This document shows, one piece after another, positions 1-9,091 of a stretch of DNA of 12,933 bases; positions within the stretch are counted from its first letter, which is position 1; every line of letters begins with the position of its first letter. The notes under the pieces are model-generated. The model made no database searches and had not been told where the DNA came from. It worked only from the letters and a program-made list of their open reading frames with translations. The position numbers were made by a program, and so were the translations under genes. The DNA is from DASYML01 sp034665545 (GTDB lineage: Bacteria; Acidobacteriota; Blastocatellia; Pyrinomonadales; Pyrinomonadaceae). The DNA is taken from assembly GCA_034665545.1 (NCBI GenBank), contig JAXDFO010000179.1, positions 1 to 12,933 on the forward strand. The letters run 5' to 3'.

Positions 1-581
1 GTGCGGTCGTACCAGTTCTTGACGATGTCAACGCCGTCCGGGTTGAGCGAAGGGACGAGCAGGATAATCGTGTTCTGCAAAATGTTTTTAACTTCCGGCT
101 CGTCCGAAGAGGCGAGCCTGTGCGCGATGAGCATGCTGGAAAGATAAGAGCCGACCTCCGTCGAATGTATGCCGCAGGTGATGAGCACAATCGTCTTGCC
201 GCGCGCGATGAGTTGCCGCGCCTTCTGGTCCGCGTTCGCCCCCAGCCTGCGCGGGTCAGCCAGAGCGCGCTGAATCTCCTTGAACTCATCGAGCCGCGCC
301 ATATTCTCCGGCGCGCTGATGGTCGCCATCACGAACGGCGCGCCCAGAGTCGTCTTCCCCAACTCCTCAAACTTCACGCGGTCGCTCGCCGCATCCAGCC
401 TCTTAAAATAATCAACCACCTGTCCCCAACTCGCCAGCTTCCTATCGTCACCCGGCCTGAATCCCAACACCTCCTCCGGCCCAGGCACGGCCAACGCCAC
501 GGCACGCCTCTGCCCGGAGACCGAAACAGATAGAGCACAGATAACAATCAAACACCCGGCCAGCAAACGCCTACGCATCAT
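1..581 (-). CDS. Secreted M14-family zinc carboxypeptidase, N-terminal part (runs off left edge)
   Basis: I translated this open frame from the minus strand; it has no stop before base 1, so only the first 193 or so residues are present. Residues 1-24 look like a signal peptide: MMRRR, then a hydrophobic run, then a likely cut near SVSG-Q. The body then fits M14 metallocarboxypeptidases. TCGIHSTEVG carries the HxxE zinc ligands (H139, E142), and further on LVPSLNPDG is followed by NWYDR, typical of the acidobacterial/Bacteroidetes M14 subgroup. The third zinc ligand and catalytic Glu would lie outside the window. The enzyme probably removes C-terminal residues from peptides in the periplasm or outside the cell. 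I chose ATG 581 over ATG 578 because GGAG (minus strand, 593-590) sits 8 nt upstream of it. It is transcribed away from the OPT peptide transporter, which suggests linked peptide use. Family is fairly certain; the substrate is not. Confidence 0.85.
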   Translation of the reverse strand, partial: MMRRRLLAGCLIVICALSVSVSGQRRAVALAVPGPEEVLGFRPGDDRKLASWGQVVDYFKRLDAASDRVKFEELGKTTLGAPFVMATISAPENMARLDEFKEIQRALADPRRLGANADQKARQLIARGKTIVLITCGIHSTEVGSYLSSMLIAHRLASSDEPEVKNILQNTIILLVPSLNPDGVDIVKNWYDR

Positions 582-862
582 CTTTGAATCTCCAAAGCTT
601 GTGTGGTGAAAAGAAAATTGTTGACCCGTAACCACCAGCGAATTGCAGAGAGAGTGTAATGGAAACCGCGAAACGGGCAAAGTGAAATGCGCGAAGCGCA
701 TCATTAAGATAGCCAAGAGCAATCGAAGGTCATTGGAAGCCGGGACAAAAAGCTCGTTTAGCTTGCGCTGCCCTTGATGGGCGGGGTAAAGTAGCAGCCG
801 AATAAAACACCTTTTGCTCTCCCTTAGTTGCGTACGGAAAATTTAATCGGAGGTCACTTCTG
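582..862. promoter_or_regulatory. Divergent intergenic region between carboxypeptidase and OPT transporter
   Basis: This 281-base gap separates two divergent genes, so it must carry the promoters for both. It holds the Shine-Dalgarno GGAG for the carboxypeptidase at 590-593 (minus strand) and GGAGGT for OPT at 849-854. A short perfect hairpin lies at 687-701 (ATGCGC-gaa-GCGCAT). A TTGACC at about 622 resembles a -35 box, but no convincing -10 follows, so I do not call a specific promoter. No open frame here looks coding. Confidence 0.5.
849..854 (+). promoter_or_regulatory. Strong Shine-Dalgarno for OPT gene
   Basis: GGAGGT lies 8 nt upstream of ATG 863 and fixes the start of the OPT gene. 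It is the best-placed ribosome site in the window. Confidence 0.8.
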
Positions 863-3259
<2,397 letters not shown>

Positions 3260-3269
3260 AGAAACTGGA

Positions 3270-3363
3270 CGTTCACCGCAGAGACACAGAGGACACAGAG
3301 CTTACACAGAGTCTTAAATTTCTCCGTGCGTCCTCTGTGTCCTCTGTGTCTCTGTGGTGAACG
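3270..3363 (+). repeat. Palindromic dispersed repeat, copy 1 (ACAGAGACACAGAG-type)
   Basis: This 94-bp near-perfect palindrome starts 10 bases after the OPT stop codon. The left arm 3270-3300 pairs with the right arm 3333-3363 at 30 of 31 positions, and the one exception (3278/3355) is a G-U wobble in RNA. An inner stem on the same centre (3304-3311 with 3322-3329) matches at 6 of 8. The loop contains CTTAAAT. The arms are built from ACAGAG/CACAGAG units. A second copy lies at 10559-10651 in the opposite orientation. Repeats of this composition are, to my knowledge, scattered between genes in many environmental bacterial genomes and behave like REP or MITE elements. In mRNA this copy would fold into a long hairpin that could stabilise or terminate the OPT transcript. 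Confidence 0.9.
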
Positions 3364-3405
3364 CCTCTTGGGCCTGCTCTCAATCTGGACCGAACTCCCC
3401 GGCGA

Positions 3406-3431
3406 TTTGCCAACCGGGCGGCAAACGTTTT
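3406..3431 (+). terminator. Weak terminator-like hairpin after OPT
   Basis: TTTGCC (3406-3411) and GGCAAA (3420-3425) form a perfect 6-bp stem around an 8-base loop. CG and four T residues (3428-3431) follow. The stem is short and the T run is brief and offset, so this is only a possible intrinsic terminator. The rest of the gap from 3364 to 3531 shows nothing else recognisable apart from the ribosome site AAGGA at 3517-3521. Confidence 0.3.
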
Positions 3432-3531
3432 AACCTATTCCTGCCTCTTAAATCCGGGGCGCGAGAAAGTCGGCTCCCCCAAACGCCCGCGCGGCTTCGG
3501 ATTTCATCAAACCTTTAAGGACAGCCCGTTC

Positions 3532-4344
3532 ATGCACAGATTCCAGACCCGCATCCTTTCATCTTTTGCGTCCCTCTTCATTATCGCCCTGCTCTTCGCC
3601 TGTGCGGCGAACCGGCTACAGCCCGCCGCGATGGCGCAGACCGCCAGCAGCGCGCGCACGCCCACAGAGACGGTGCGCGAGTTTTACAGGGCGATGAGAG
3701 AGAGACGTTTTCGTGAAGCCTTCGCCATGTCCATCTACAAGCCCGCGATTGAAGGCTTGAGCCAGGAAGAGTTTGAAGACCTCAAGCCGGACTTCGAGAA
3801 GATGGCCGCCGCGATTCCCGAAAAAATCAACATCAACGGCGAACAGACAAGCGGCGACCTGGCTACCGTCTTCGTCAAGGTGGCGAGCGTCGGTGACGAT
3901 GCCACCGAAGCGGAGCCCGTCGCCCTGATGCGCTCCGGCGGCGACTGGATTATCGGCGACAAGGAGAACCAGAACCTCGTGCGCGCGAGCGGCAAGGAGT
4001 TCTTCTTCAAGGCGCGCATTGATACTCATCACAACGAAGTGCAGGCCATGTTGCAGCGCATACTCATCGCCGAACTCGCCTACAACCAGCAACACAACGG
4101 GCTCTTCGGAGACCTCGCCGCCCTCATCACCGCCGGACTCGTCCCCAAAGATTTGGAAGGCACGGATTCGACCGGCTATCGCTTTCACATCGCTCTAGCC
4201 AACGCCGCCAAGAGCTACACCGCCGGGGCGGAGCCTGCGCGTTACGGGCGCACGGGCCGCCTCTCCTTTTTTCTGGACCAGGGCGGCATTCGCAGCATTG
4301 ATAACGGCGGCAAGCCGCTCGTCCTTCCGCCCGGCACGAAGTAG
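3532..4344 (+). CDS. Exported protein: NTF2-like domain fused to pseudopilin-like C-terminal domain
   Basis: This 270-residue protein has no exact function I can name. Residues 1-35 form an export signal. LLFAC with C24 is a loose lipobox, and AMA-Q at 35/36 is an alternative signal peptidase I site. Residues 43-150 (ETVREFYRAMRERRFREAFAM onward, ending in a GGDWIIGD strand) resemble SnoaL/NTF2-like or DUF4878-type domains. Residues 166-270 resemble the globular part of type IV pilins and GspG pseudopilins: a helix with AELAYNQQHNGLFGDLAALI, then AGLVP, GYRFHIAL, the Y-then-A-x-P pattern and GRLSFFLDQGGIRS. The N-terminal pilin helix and prepilin cleavage site are missing. It is probably an envelope protein. 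ATG 3532 has AAGGA 10 nt upstream. The next gene follows within 50 nt, so the two are likely co-transcribed. The fold assignments are by eye. Confidence 0.7.
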   Translation: MHRFQTRILSSFASLFIIALLFACAANRLQPAAMAQTASSARTPTETVREFYRAMRERRFREAFAMSIYKPAIEGLSQEEFEDLKPDFEKMAAAIPEKININGEQTSGDLATVFVKVASVGDDATEAEPVALMRSGGDWIIGDKENQNLVRASGKEFFFKARIDTHHNEVQAMLQRILIAELAYNQQHNGLFGDLAALITAGLVPKDLEGTDSTGYRFHIALANAAKSYTAGAEPARYGRTGRLSFFLDQGGIRSIDNGGKPLVLPPGTK

Positions 4345-4389
4345 AGTCCGTTGAGCATTTTTGATTTGAGAGAGAAAGTGATTTTGCGT

Positions 4390-6300
4390 ATGACGAGAGG
4401 GCAAGCGAACCGAAAGGTTTTTCCGCAGGGGCTGACGGCGCGCGTGTCCGCGCTCGCCTGCGCGATGTTGATGACGGGCATGCTATCTGCGCTTAATGTC
4501 AGGGCGCAGAATGCAGGGGGACCGCCGCCTCAGCCTTCCACGTCGCCTCAAGTGACAGCCGATATTATGGTCCAGGAAAACGTCAAGGCTAAAACAACCT
4601 TGCGCGGTCACGTCAGTTACGAGGGGACTGGAAGGCCGGTCAGGCGCGCTCGTTTGATACTGCTCGCTCGTAACAATCGCGGGTCCGAAGTGACGGGCAT
4701 CACCAATGCGCGCGGCGAGTTTCAAATCAAGAACGTGCCGGAAGGCAAGTACTTCATCATGGTGGATGCCGCCGGAGTCGTCACGCCCATCAGTCTCGTT
4801 GATATAGAGAGCCTCAACAGCGACAAGGTTGATTATGAGGAGATCGGAAAACAGTTTGAAGAGGTCTCCATTGACGGCATCAACGATAAGGAAGTGGAAG
4901 TGCATGCGCGTCGCGGCGGCGCGATTTCGGGTCGCGTCACTTACCAGGACGGAGACCCCGCCATCAACGTTCAGGTCATCATCATGCGTCGCCGTAACGG
5001 CGAGTTGAAGCCGTTCTTCACGAGCCTCTCGGCCTCGGCCCTTTTCGGCAACCGGACGGACGACCGTGGCTCTTATCGTTTCGCTGGATTGCCGCCAGGC
5101 GATTATGTCGTCGGCGCGACCGAGAACATTGAGCACGGCGACGCGCGCCGCAACTCCGACGACGAGTTCATGGGCGGAGTCATGCTCGGCGGCAACTCTC
5201 TGGTCATGACTTACTACCAGGACGCGACCAGCGCGCGCAACGCCGCCTCCATCCAGATAGCGGCGGGCGAGGAAGAGAAGAACGTTGACATCACGCTCGC
5301 AGAACGCGCCCTGCACATGATTAGCGGCACGGTCAAGGCGCGCAATGATGGCCGCCCGCTCGCCCACGCGCGCGTCAGCCTGACCAGCAAAGAGAATAAC
5401 TCTGTCATTAATCAAGTCGCGCCGTTCTCGGAATTTATGCCCGCCTCAGAGACGGACGAGATGGGCCAATGGTCCTTCAACGAAATCCCGGATGGCACTT
5501 ACATCATCACCGTCCAGCCCGCTTACGAAGCGCCGGAAACCATGAGCGTCACCCAGGTGGAATCGCAGGAGGCTCCCGCGCGCATCCTCTCTCATAACAA
5601 GAAAAAGTTTTCGCAGAAACAGCAGGACGTGAAGGTGGCCGGGCACGATGTCACGAACCTCGTCGTAGAGATGGCGGAGGGCGCGCGCTTGAGCGGCACG
5701 GTCACAGTGGAGGGCGGCAAGCCCGTTCCGGGCGGCCTCTTCATCTCCCTGCAACCCTCTGACGAACAGCCTGCGCCGACAGCGCCATCTGTGATAAGCC
5801 CGAACGGGAATTTCGTCTTGGACGGTTTGCCGGGCGGCAAGTTGAATGTGTACGTCTACACGCCGGATAATAAGTACTACGTGAAATCAATCATCGCGGG
5901 CGGCGTGGACCTCTTGCGCGAACCCTTGCTGGTCCAGGAATCCGCAGAGCTTAAGGGCGTGCGTATCGTCCTCTCGACCGATAGCGGCACGCTGACGGGC
6001 CACGTCCTCAACGGGCCGGGCGGCGCTCCCCTGAACAACACTCGCATCGTGCTCTACCCTGTGGACCCGGCCCTCTGGACGCGCCCCGGTCGTGTTATCT
6101 TCGATGGCACGGATGAGACGGGCGCATTCAACGTGAGCGGCGCGCCCGGCGAATATCTCTTCGTCGTCATGCGCAACAGCGAGAGCGCGCAACTGCTCAA
6201 CGAAGAGTTCGTCAAGTCGCGCGCCGCGACCGCAACGCACGTCACTCTGCTGGCGAACGAGCCGAGAAGCGTAGAGGTCATCGCGCCGGGCGTGAAATGA
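4390..6300 (+). CDS. Secreted protein with five carboxypeptidase-regulatory-like (CnaB-type) beta-sandwich repeats
   Basis: From ATG 4390 the protein has 636 residues: a signal peptide (MTRGQANRK, hydrophobic run, cut near VRA-Q) followed by at least five beta-sandwich repeats. These begin near residues 69 (LRGHVSYEGTGRPVRRA), 179 (ISGRVTYQDGDPAINV), 311 (ISGTVKARNDGRPLAHA), 434 (LSGTVTVEGGKPVPGG) and 535 (LTGHVLNGPGGAPLNNT). Each has the family pattern: a GxV strand, then a DxxGxFxxxxxPxGxY turn such as DDRGSYRFAGLPPGDYVV. There is no catalytic domain, no TonB plug or barrel and no LPXTG. Such proteins are common in Acidobacteriota and are presumed surface or secreted binding scaffolds. The frame stays open back to TTG 4351, but ATG 4390 gives a cleaner signal peptide. 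Only GAGAGAG about 15 nt upstream serves as a ribosome site, so the start is uncertain. It sits 45 nt after the upstream gene and ahead of the PilZ gene. Confidence 0.85.
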   Translation: MTRGQANRKVFPQGLTARVSALACAMLMTGMLSALNVRAQNAGGPPPQPSTSPQVTADIMVQENVKAKTTLRGHVSYEGTGRPVRRARLILLARNNRGSEVTGITNARGEFQIKNVPEGKYFIMVDAAGVVTPISLVDIESLNSDKVDYEEIGKQFEEVSIDGINDKEVEVHARRGGAISGRVTYQDGDPAINVQVIIMRRRNGELKPFFTSLSASALFGNRTDDRGSYRFAGLPPGDYVVGATENIEHGDARRNSDDEFMGGVMLGGNSLVMTYYQDATSARNAASIQIAAGEEEKNVDITLAERALHMISGTVKARNDGRPLAHARVSLTSKENNSVINQVAPFSEFMPASETDEMGQWSFNEIPDGTYIITVQPAYEAPETMSVTQVESQEAPARILSHNKKKFSQKQQDVKVAGHDVTNLVVEMAEGARLSGTVTVEGGKPVPGGLFISLQPSDEQPAPTAPSVISPNGNFVLDGLPGGKLNVYVYTPDNKYYVKSIIAGGVDLLREPLLVQESAELKGVRIVLSTDSGTLTGHVLNGPGGAPLNNTRIVLYPVDPALWTRPGRVIFDGTDETGAFNVSGAPGEYLFVVMRNSESAQLLNEEFVKSRAATATHVTLLANEPRSVEVIAPGVK

Positions 6301-6321
6301 GTGTAGATTAAGAGTTCGGTC

Positions 6322-6343
6322 CAGCAGTCTTTTCATCCTGCTG
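6322..6343 (+). other. Short perfect stem-loop in the gap before the PilZ gene
   Basis: CAGCAG (6322-6327) pairs perfectly with CTGCTG (6338-6343) around a 10-base loop. No T tract follows, so it is not a standard terminator. It may modulate translation of the PilZ gene or mean nothing. Confidence 0.3.
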
Positions 6344-6360
6344 TCGGTTCGCACTTGAGA

Positions 6361-6822
6361 ATGCCGTTCGCGGAGGTAGCCCCTGGCGAGATGCCGGAGT
6401 TGATTCGTTCCATCGCGGCCCGTCTACGCAGCATCGTAGGGAATCGCCGAAGGTCTCCGAGGCTCAAAGCGCGACTGCCCGTCACCGTCTCGATAGCCTT
6501 GAGAAAGAAGGCGGCTGCCGCCGTTGCGGCCAAGCCCGCGCCCACCCTGAACGGCCACACGCGCGACCTCAGCGCGACCGGCCTCGCGCTCATCCTGCCC
6601 TCCATCCTGCTCGGCGAACAGCACCTCACGGGCGAAGGCCGCACCCTCGTCATCACGCTTGAATTGCCCACTGGTCCAATTAAGATTGAGGCCGTTCCGG
6701 CCCGCTATGAACGCTTTGAAGAAGAGGCGACTGAGAAGCTTTACCTAATCGGCGCGCGGTTTACCGCGATGACCCAGGAGGACTGGACGCGCCTTGAAGA
6801 ATTTTTGAAGACGCTCAAGTAG
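6361..6822 (+). CDS. PilZ domain protein (putative c-di-GMP receptor)
   Basis: This 153-residue soluble protein shows both hallmarks of the PilZ c-di-GMP-binding domain. The first is RxxxR (R30-R34, within RRRSPRLKARLPV); the second is DxSxxG (D69-L-S71-A-T-G74). Beta strands typical of the barrel follow, ending in LYLIGARFTAMTQEDW and a C-terminal helix. Residues 1-28 form a short helical leader with no signal peptide, so the protein is cytoplasmic. It has no partner domain, so it would act by binding a target when c-di-GMP rises. The start is uncertain: the frame stays open from TTG 6355, ATG 6361 has no clear ribosome site, and ATG 6391 has GGAGG 14 nt upstream. All three keep the domain intact. 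It is 60 nt downstream of the beta-sandwich gene and convergent with the CBM9-like gene. An HD-GYP protein lies 4.4 kb away. Confidence 0.88.
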   Translation: MPFAEVAPGEMPELIRSIAARLRSIVGNRRRSPRLKARLPVTVSIALRKKAAAAVAAKPAPTLNGHTRDLSATGLALILPSILLGEQHLTGEGRTLVITLELPTGPIKIEAVPARYERFEEEATEKLYLIGARFTAMTQEDWTRLEEFLKTLK

Positions 6823-6888
6823 GGCTGTCTCTTCAATGTTCTATGATGACACCGGGCAGATTAAGGACACGATAGCTTTCATAAACCC

Positions 6889-7656
6889 TCATCCCTTAAA
6901 GGTGAGCCAGCCGAAAACCTGCGGGACGTGAAAGGCCGGTTGCTCCGTGAGGGTCGGTTGCCACGCGAGATAGCCGCGCCCTTCGCCCGACCCGACGCAG
7001 CGAAAGAGATTGGCCCGCCATCTCTCGCCGCTTTGTGGAGTGCGACCCAGTGCCTTCCACGGCACGCGCATCGCCATCATGACAGAGCCTTGCGAGACGC
7101 GCCCCGCCGCCGTCATCCCCGAATGAAAATCCCACGCGGTCTCGCGCCCCTCCGGCTTCCACTTGATTGCCAGGTCAATCCACTCGCCCGTCGGCGCGGC
7201 CTCGAATTCGTAGTAACTCTCGACGGAGCGCGCGTCCGGCGCGATGAAGATTTCGCACACGTCGCGGTCCCACAGCTTCATAGTCTTCCTGTCGGTCTGA
7301 GGCTTCTCGTTGACGACCAACGGCTCTGCCTGTGGACAAATGAAGCGCACGCTCAGAGCATTTTTGGACCAGAGAAGGCTCGCTTCCGCGTGTCGTTGCG
7401 GCGGGGCATCCTTGCCGGACCAATAACGGGTAATGCGAACGGCGCGGGCCTTCTTCCATTCCGCGTGGTCCAGGTCCGAAGCGGCCACTTCAATCTTCGT
7501 GTGGCGCGCTTCTATGATGTTCTCGGCTTCAAGATTCAAGTTCTTCAACATCCCCCGGACAGGTTCCGCGCCCACCATCAACATCATGGACCATAACGCT
7601 TGCGTCAGCAGTCGCCTCCTGCCATGCGAGATAGCCACTCTCTCATCATCCATCAT
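6889..7656 (-). CDS. Carbohydrate-binding family 9-like (CBM9/DOMON-like) protein
   Basis: This 255-residue protein matches the CBM9-like pattern used by many uncharacterised bacterial proteins. It has a W in the first strand (HAEWKKA, W67), then EASLLWSKNALSVRFIC, then KLWDRDVCEIFIAPD and SYYEFEAAPTGEWID. Further on come MRVPWKALGRTPQSGERWRA, NLFRC, YLAWQPT, and the closing FHVPQVFGWLTF. No catalytic domain is attached. The family is a beta-sandwich that often binds sugars, but ligand and role are unknown here. Residues 12-31 (GRRRLLTQALWSMMLMVGAE) hint at a poor Tat-like export signal; an alternative start is M36 (7551). The 7656 start has no good ribosome site, and a stop codon lies two codons upstream. 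It is the last gene of the minus-strand cluster, 40 nt after the SDR gene. Confidence 0.75.
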   Translation of the reverse strand: MMDDERVAISHGRRRLLTQALWSMMLMVGAEPVRGMLKNLNLEAENIIEARHTKIEVAASDLDHAEWKKARAVRITRYWSGKDAPPQRHAEASLLWSKNALSVRFICPQAEPLVVNEKPQTDRKTMKLWDRDVCEIFIAPDARSVESYYEFEAAPTGEWIDLAIKWKPEGRETAWDFHSGMTAAGRVSQGSVMMAMRVPWKALGRTPQSGERWRANLFRCVGSGEGRGYLAWQPTLTEQPAFHVPQVFGWLTFKG

Positions 7657-7696
7657 TTGTTAAAGCAGGTCCAAAAATCCCGCCCCTCCATCCGTG

Positions 7697-8488
7697 TTAG
7701 AAAAGAGCGCGAGTCCACCCGCCGTCAACCTGCAAGGTCACGCCCGTGATATAGGAAGCACGCTCCGAAGCTAGAAAGGCGACGACCGCGCCTATCTCTT
7801 CCGGTCGCGCGAGGCGTCGCATGGGTATCTCGCCCGCCCAACCTTCTATCATCTCCGCTCTGGATTTACCTGCGGCGCGCCCCCTCGATTCGGCTAGTTC
7901 GTCCTGACGCTCGGTCAGAGTATAGCCGGGCGCGATGTTGTTGACCGTGACGTTGTCTGCGGCAACTTCGTTAGAGAGAGTCTTGGCCCAACCCGTCAAT
8001 CCCGCGCGCACGGTGTTAGAGAGCAACAGCCCGTCTATAGGTTGTTTGACGGTGATGGAAGTGATGTTGATGAGGCGTCCCCAAAGCTGCGCGCGCATGG
8101 ATGGCAGGACGAGCCGCGCGAGCCTGATGGCCGACAGCGCATTCAACTCGAAAGCCTGGCGATACATCTCAAGGTCCGTCGTGGCGGAGTTGGAAGAGGG
8201 CGAACCGCCCGCGTTGGTCACGCAGATGTCAACCCGGCCCGCCTGTTCCTGTGCCAATTTAACAAACCGCGCCGCGTCCTCATCGCTCGTCACATCAGCG
8301 CGCACGCCGACGACCGCCGCGCCCGTCTCCGCCTCTATCCTCTCAGCCGCCGCGCGCGCTCTCTCTTCATCGCGCGAGCAGAGAAAGACGCGCGCGCCTT
8401 CACGCGCCAGTTCAAGCGCGGCTGCGAATCCTAGCCCCTGGCTTGCCGCCGCCACGAGCGCCACGCGCCCCTTCAATTCCAGGTCCAT
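7697..8488 (-). CDS. SDR-family oxidoreductase-like protein with non-canonical active site
   Basis: This 263-residue Rossmann-fold protein belongs to the short-chain dehydrogenase/reductase superfamily. It has VALVAAASQGLG at 9-20, NAGG at 92-95, the structural N116, ITS with S144, and a C-terminal ITGVTLQVDGGW. Two signatures are altered. The TGxxxGxG cofactor motif reads AAxxxGxG. The catalytic YxxxK is replaced: in LLLSNTVRAGL, S157 stands where Tyr is expected and R161 where Lys is expected. This resembles the group CDD calls BKR_like_SDR_like (from memory), so dehydrogenase activity is doubtful. I set the start at ATG 8488, not the longer open frame to 8569. AAGGAG (8502-8497) lies 8 nt upstream, the family N-terminus begins MDLELKGR, and the ATG overlaps the stop of the preceding SLOG gene (TAATG), implying translational coupling. 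Confidence 0.88.
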   Translation of the reverse strand: MDLELKGRVALVAAASQGLGFAAALELAREGARVFLCSRDEERARAAAERIEAETGAAVVGVRADVTSDEDAARFVKLAQEQAGRVDICVTNAGGSPSSNSATTDLEMYRQAFELNALSAIRLARLVLPSMRAQLWGRLINITSITVKQPIDGLLLSNTVRAGLTGWAKTLSNEVAADNVTVNNIAPGYTLTERQDELAESRGRAAGKSRAEMIEGWAGEIPMRRLARPEEIGAVVAFLASERASYITGVTLQVDGGWTRALF

Positions 8489-9048
8489 TAATCCATCTCC
8501 TTCTTCACTTGATATGCTTCGAGGCACGCGGTCAGGAGACTGGCCGGGTCGTCGCCGTGCAGCACGCACGCGCCCGTCTGCTTGGGAAAGAGTCTGAGCA
8601 GTCGCTCTGCCTCATCAGCGACGCCGCCCGTGCTCGTCAGGCATCCGATGATGCGCCCCTCGTCGTGTGCGATGGTGAATTCGTTGAGCGCGCCCATCGA
8701 GCCGCGTATGAACAGCACTATGTCGCATGAACGCACGAGCACCACGTTGCGCCCCTTCAGACCAAAGCCCGTGTAGATGATGAGGGCCGTCCCATCCGTC
8801 GGCAAGCCATAAATGGTCCTGTGCTCCTCCTCATCGCTGGCGGGCGAGATGCCGACGTGAAGCGCGCCGCCCTCTTGCGCGGAGCGGCCCACCAGATGCG
8901 GCAGCCCCGTCGTCCCGCCCGTCAGCACGACCACATCACGCGCCGCCAGAGCCAGCCCCAACGCCGAAGCCTTCCCGCGCAACTCATCCGCCACGCCCTC
9001 AGCCAGCGCGTCATCTGCCGACCCCATCACGCCAACCTTAATTTTCAT
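8488..9048 (-). CDS. SLOG-superfamily protein (LOG / TIGR00725-like)
   Basis: This 186-residue protein has the Rossmann-like SLOG fold found in LOG (cytokinin-activating nucleoside monophosphate phosphoribohydrolase) and DprA relatives. KIKVGVMGSADD begins it, followed by LTGGTTGLPHLVG (residues 42-54) as the nucleotide-binding turn. Then GLKGRNVVLVRSCDIVLFI leads into RGSMGALNEF (115-124), standing where LOG proteins have PGGxGTxxE. The Glu (E123) is kept but the PGG is not, so LOG activity on nucleotides is possible but unproven. The start at ATG 9048 follows from family homology (MKIKVGVMG); the frame extends to 9186 but the added N-terminus is Arg-rich and runs into the MFS gene. GGGGA lies about 8 nt upstream. 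It is coupled to the SDR gene and 43 nt after the MFS gene. Confidence 0.75.
   Translation of the reverse strand: MKIKVGVMGSADDALAEGVADELRGKASALGLALAARDVVVLTGGTTGLPHLVGRSAQEGGALHVGISPASDEEEHRTIYGLPTDGTALIIYTGFGLKGRNVVLVRSCDIVLFIRGSMGALNEFTIAHDEGRIIGCLTSTGGVADEAERLLRLFPKQTGACVLHGDDPASLLTACLEAYQVKKEMD
8497..8502 (-). promoter_or_regulatory. Shine-Dalgarno that fixes the SDR start inside the SLOG gene end
   Basis: AAGGAG on the minus strand lies 8 nt before ATG 8488 and within the last codons of the upstream gene. The TAATG junction at 8486-8490 shares one base between stop and start. Confidence 0.75.
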
Positions 9049-9063
9049 CAGAGCGTTCCCCAA

Positions 9064-9084
9064 CTGAAAACTAAAAGCTGAAAA
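9064..9084 (+). repeat. Three-unit 7-bp repeat in MFS-SLOG gap
   Basis: CTGAAAA, CTAAAAG and CTGAAAA follow each other exactly in register. On the transcribed (minus) strand this reads TTTTCAG CTTTTAG TTTTCAG. It fills half of the 43-nt gap between the MFS and SLOG genes. The units are imperfect and only three, so this may be a remnant of the CTGAAAx heptad repeats seen between genes in several environmental bacteria, or chance. Confidence 0.55.
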
Positions 9085-9091
9085 CCTCGCT

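Noticed and set aside
3385..3397. 13-bp inverted match CTGGACCGAACTC at 3385-3397 and its complement at 6312-6324
   Set aside because: About one such match is expected by chance in a window of this size, and flanks do not extend it.
4483..5415. 310-residue minus-strand open frame opposite the beta-sandwich gene
   Set aside because: Shadow of the real gene on the plus strand. Its sequence is Arg/Ala/Val/Asp-rich with no domain, while the plus frame has a signal peptide and repeated folds.
8489..8569. N-terminal extension of the SDR frame (27 extra residues)
   Set aside because: It lies inside the SLOG coding region, and the SDR family start plus AAGGAG spacing support ATG 8488.
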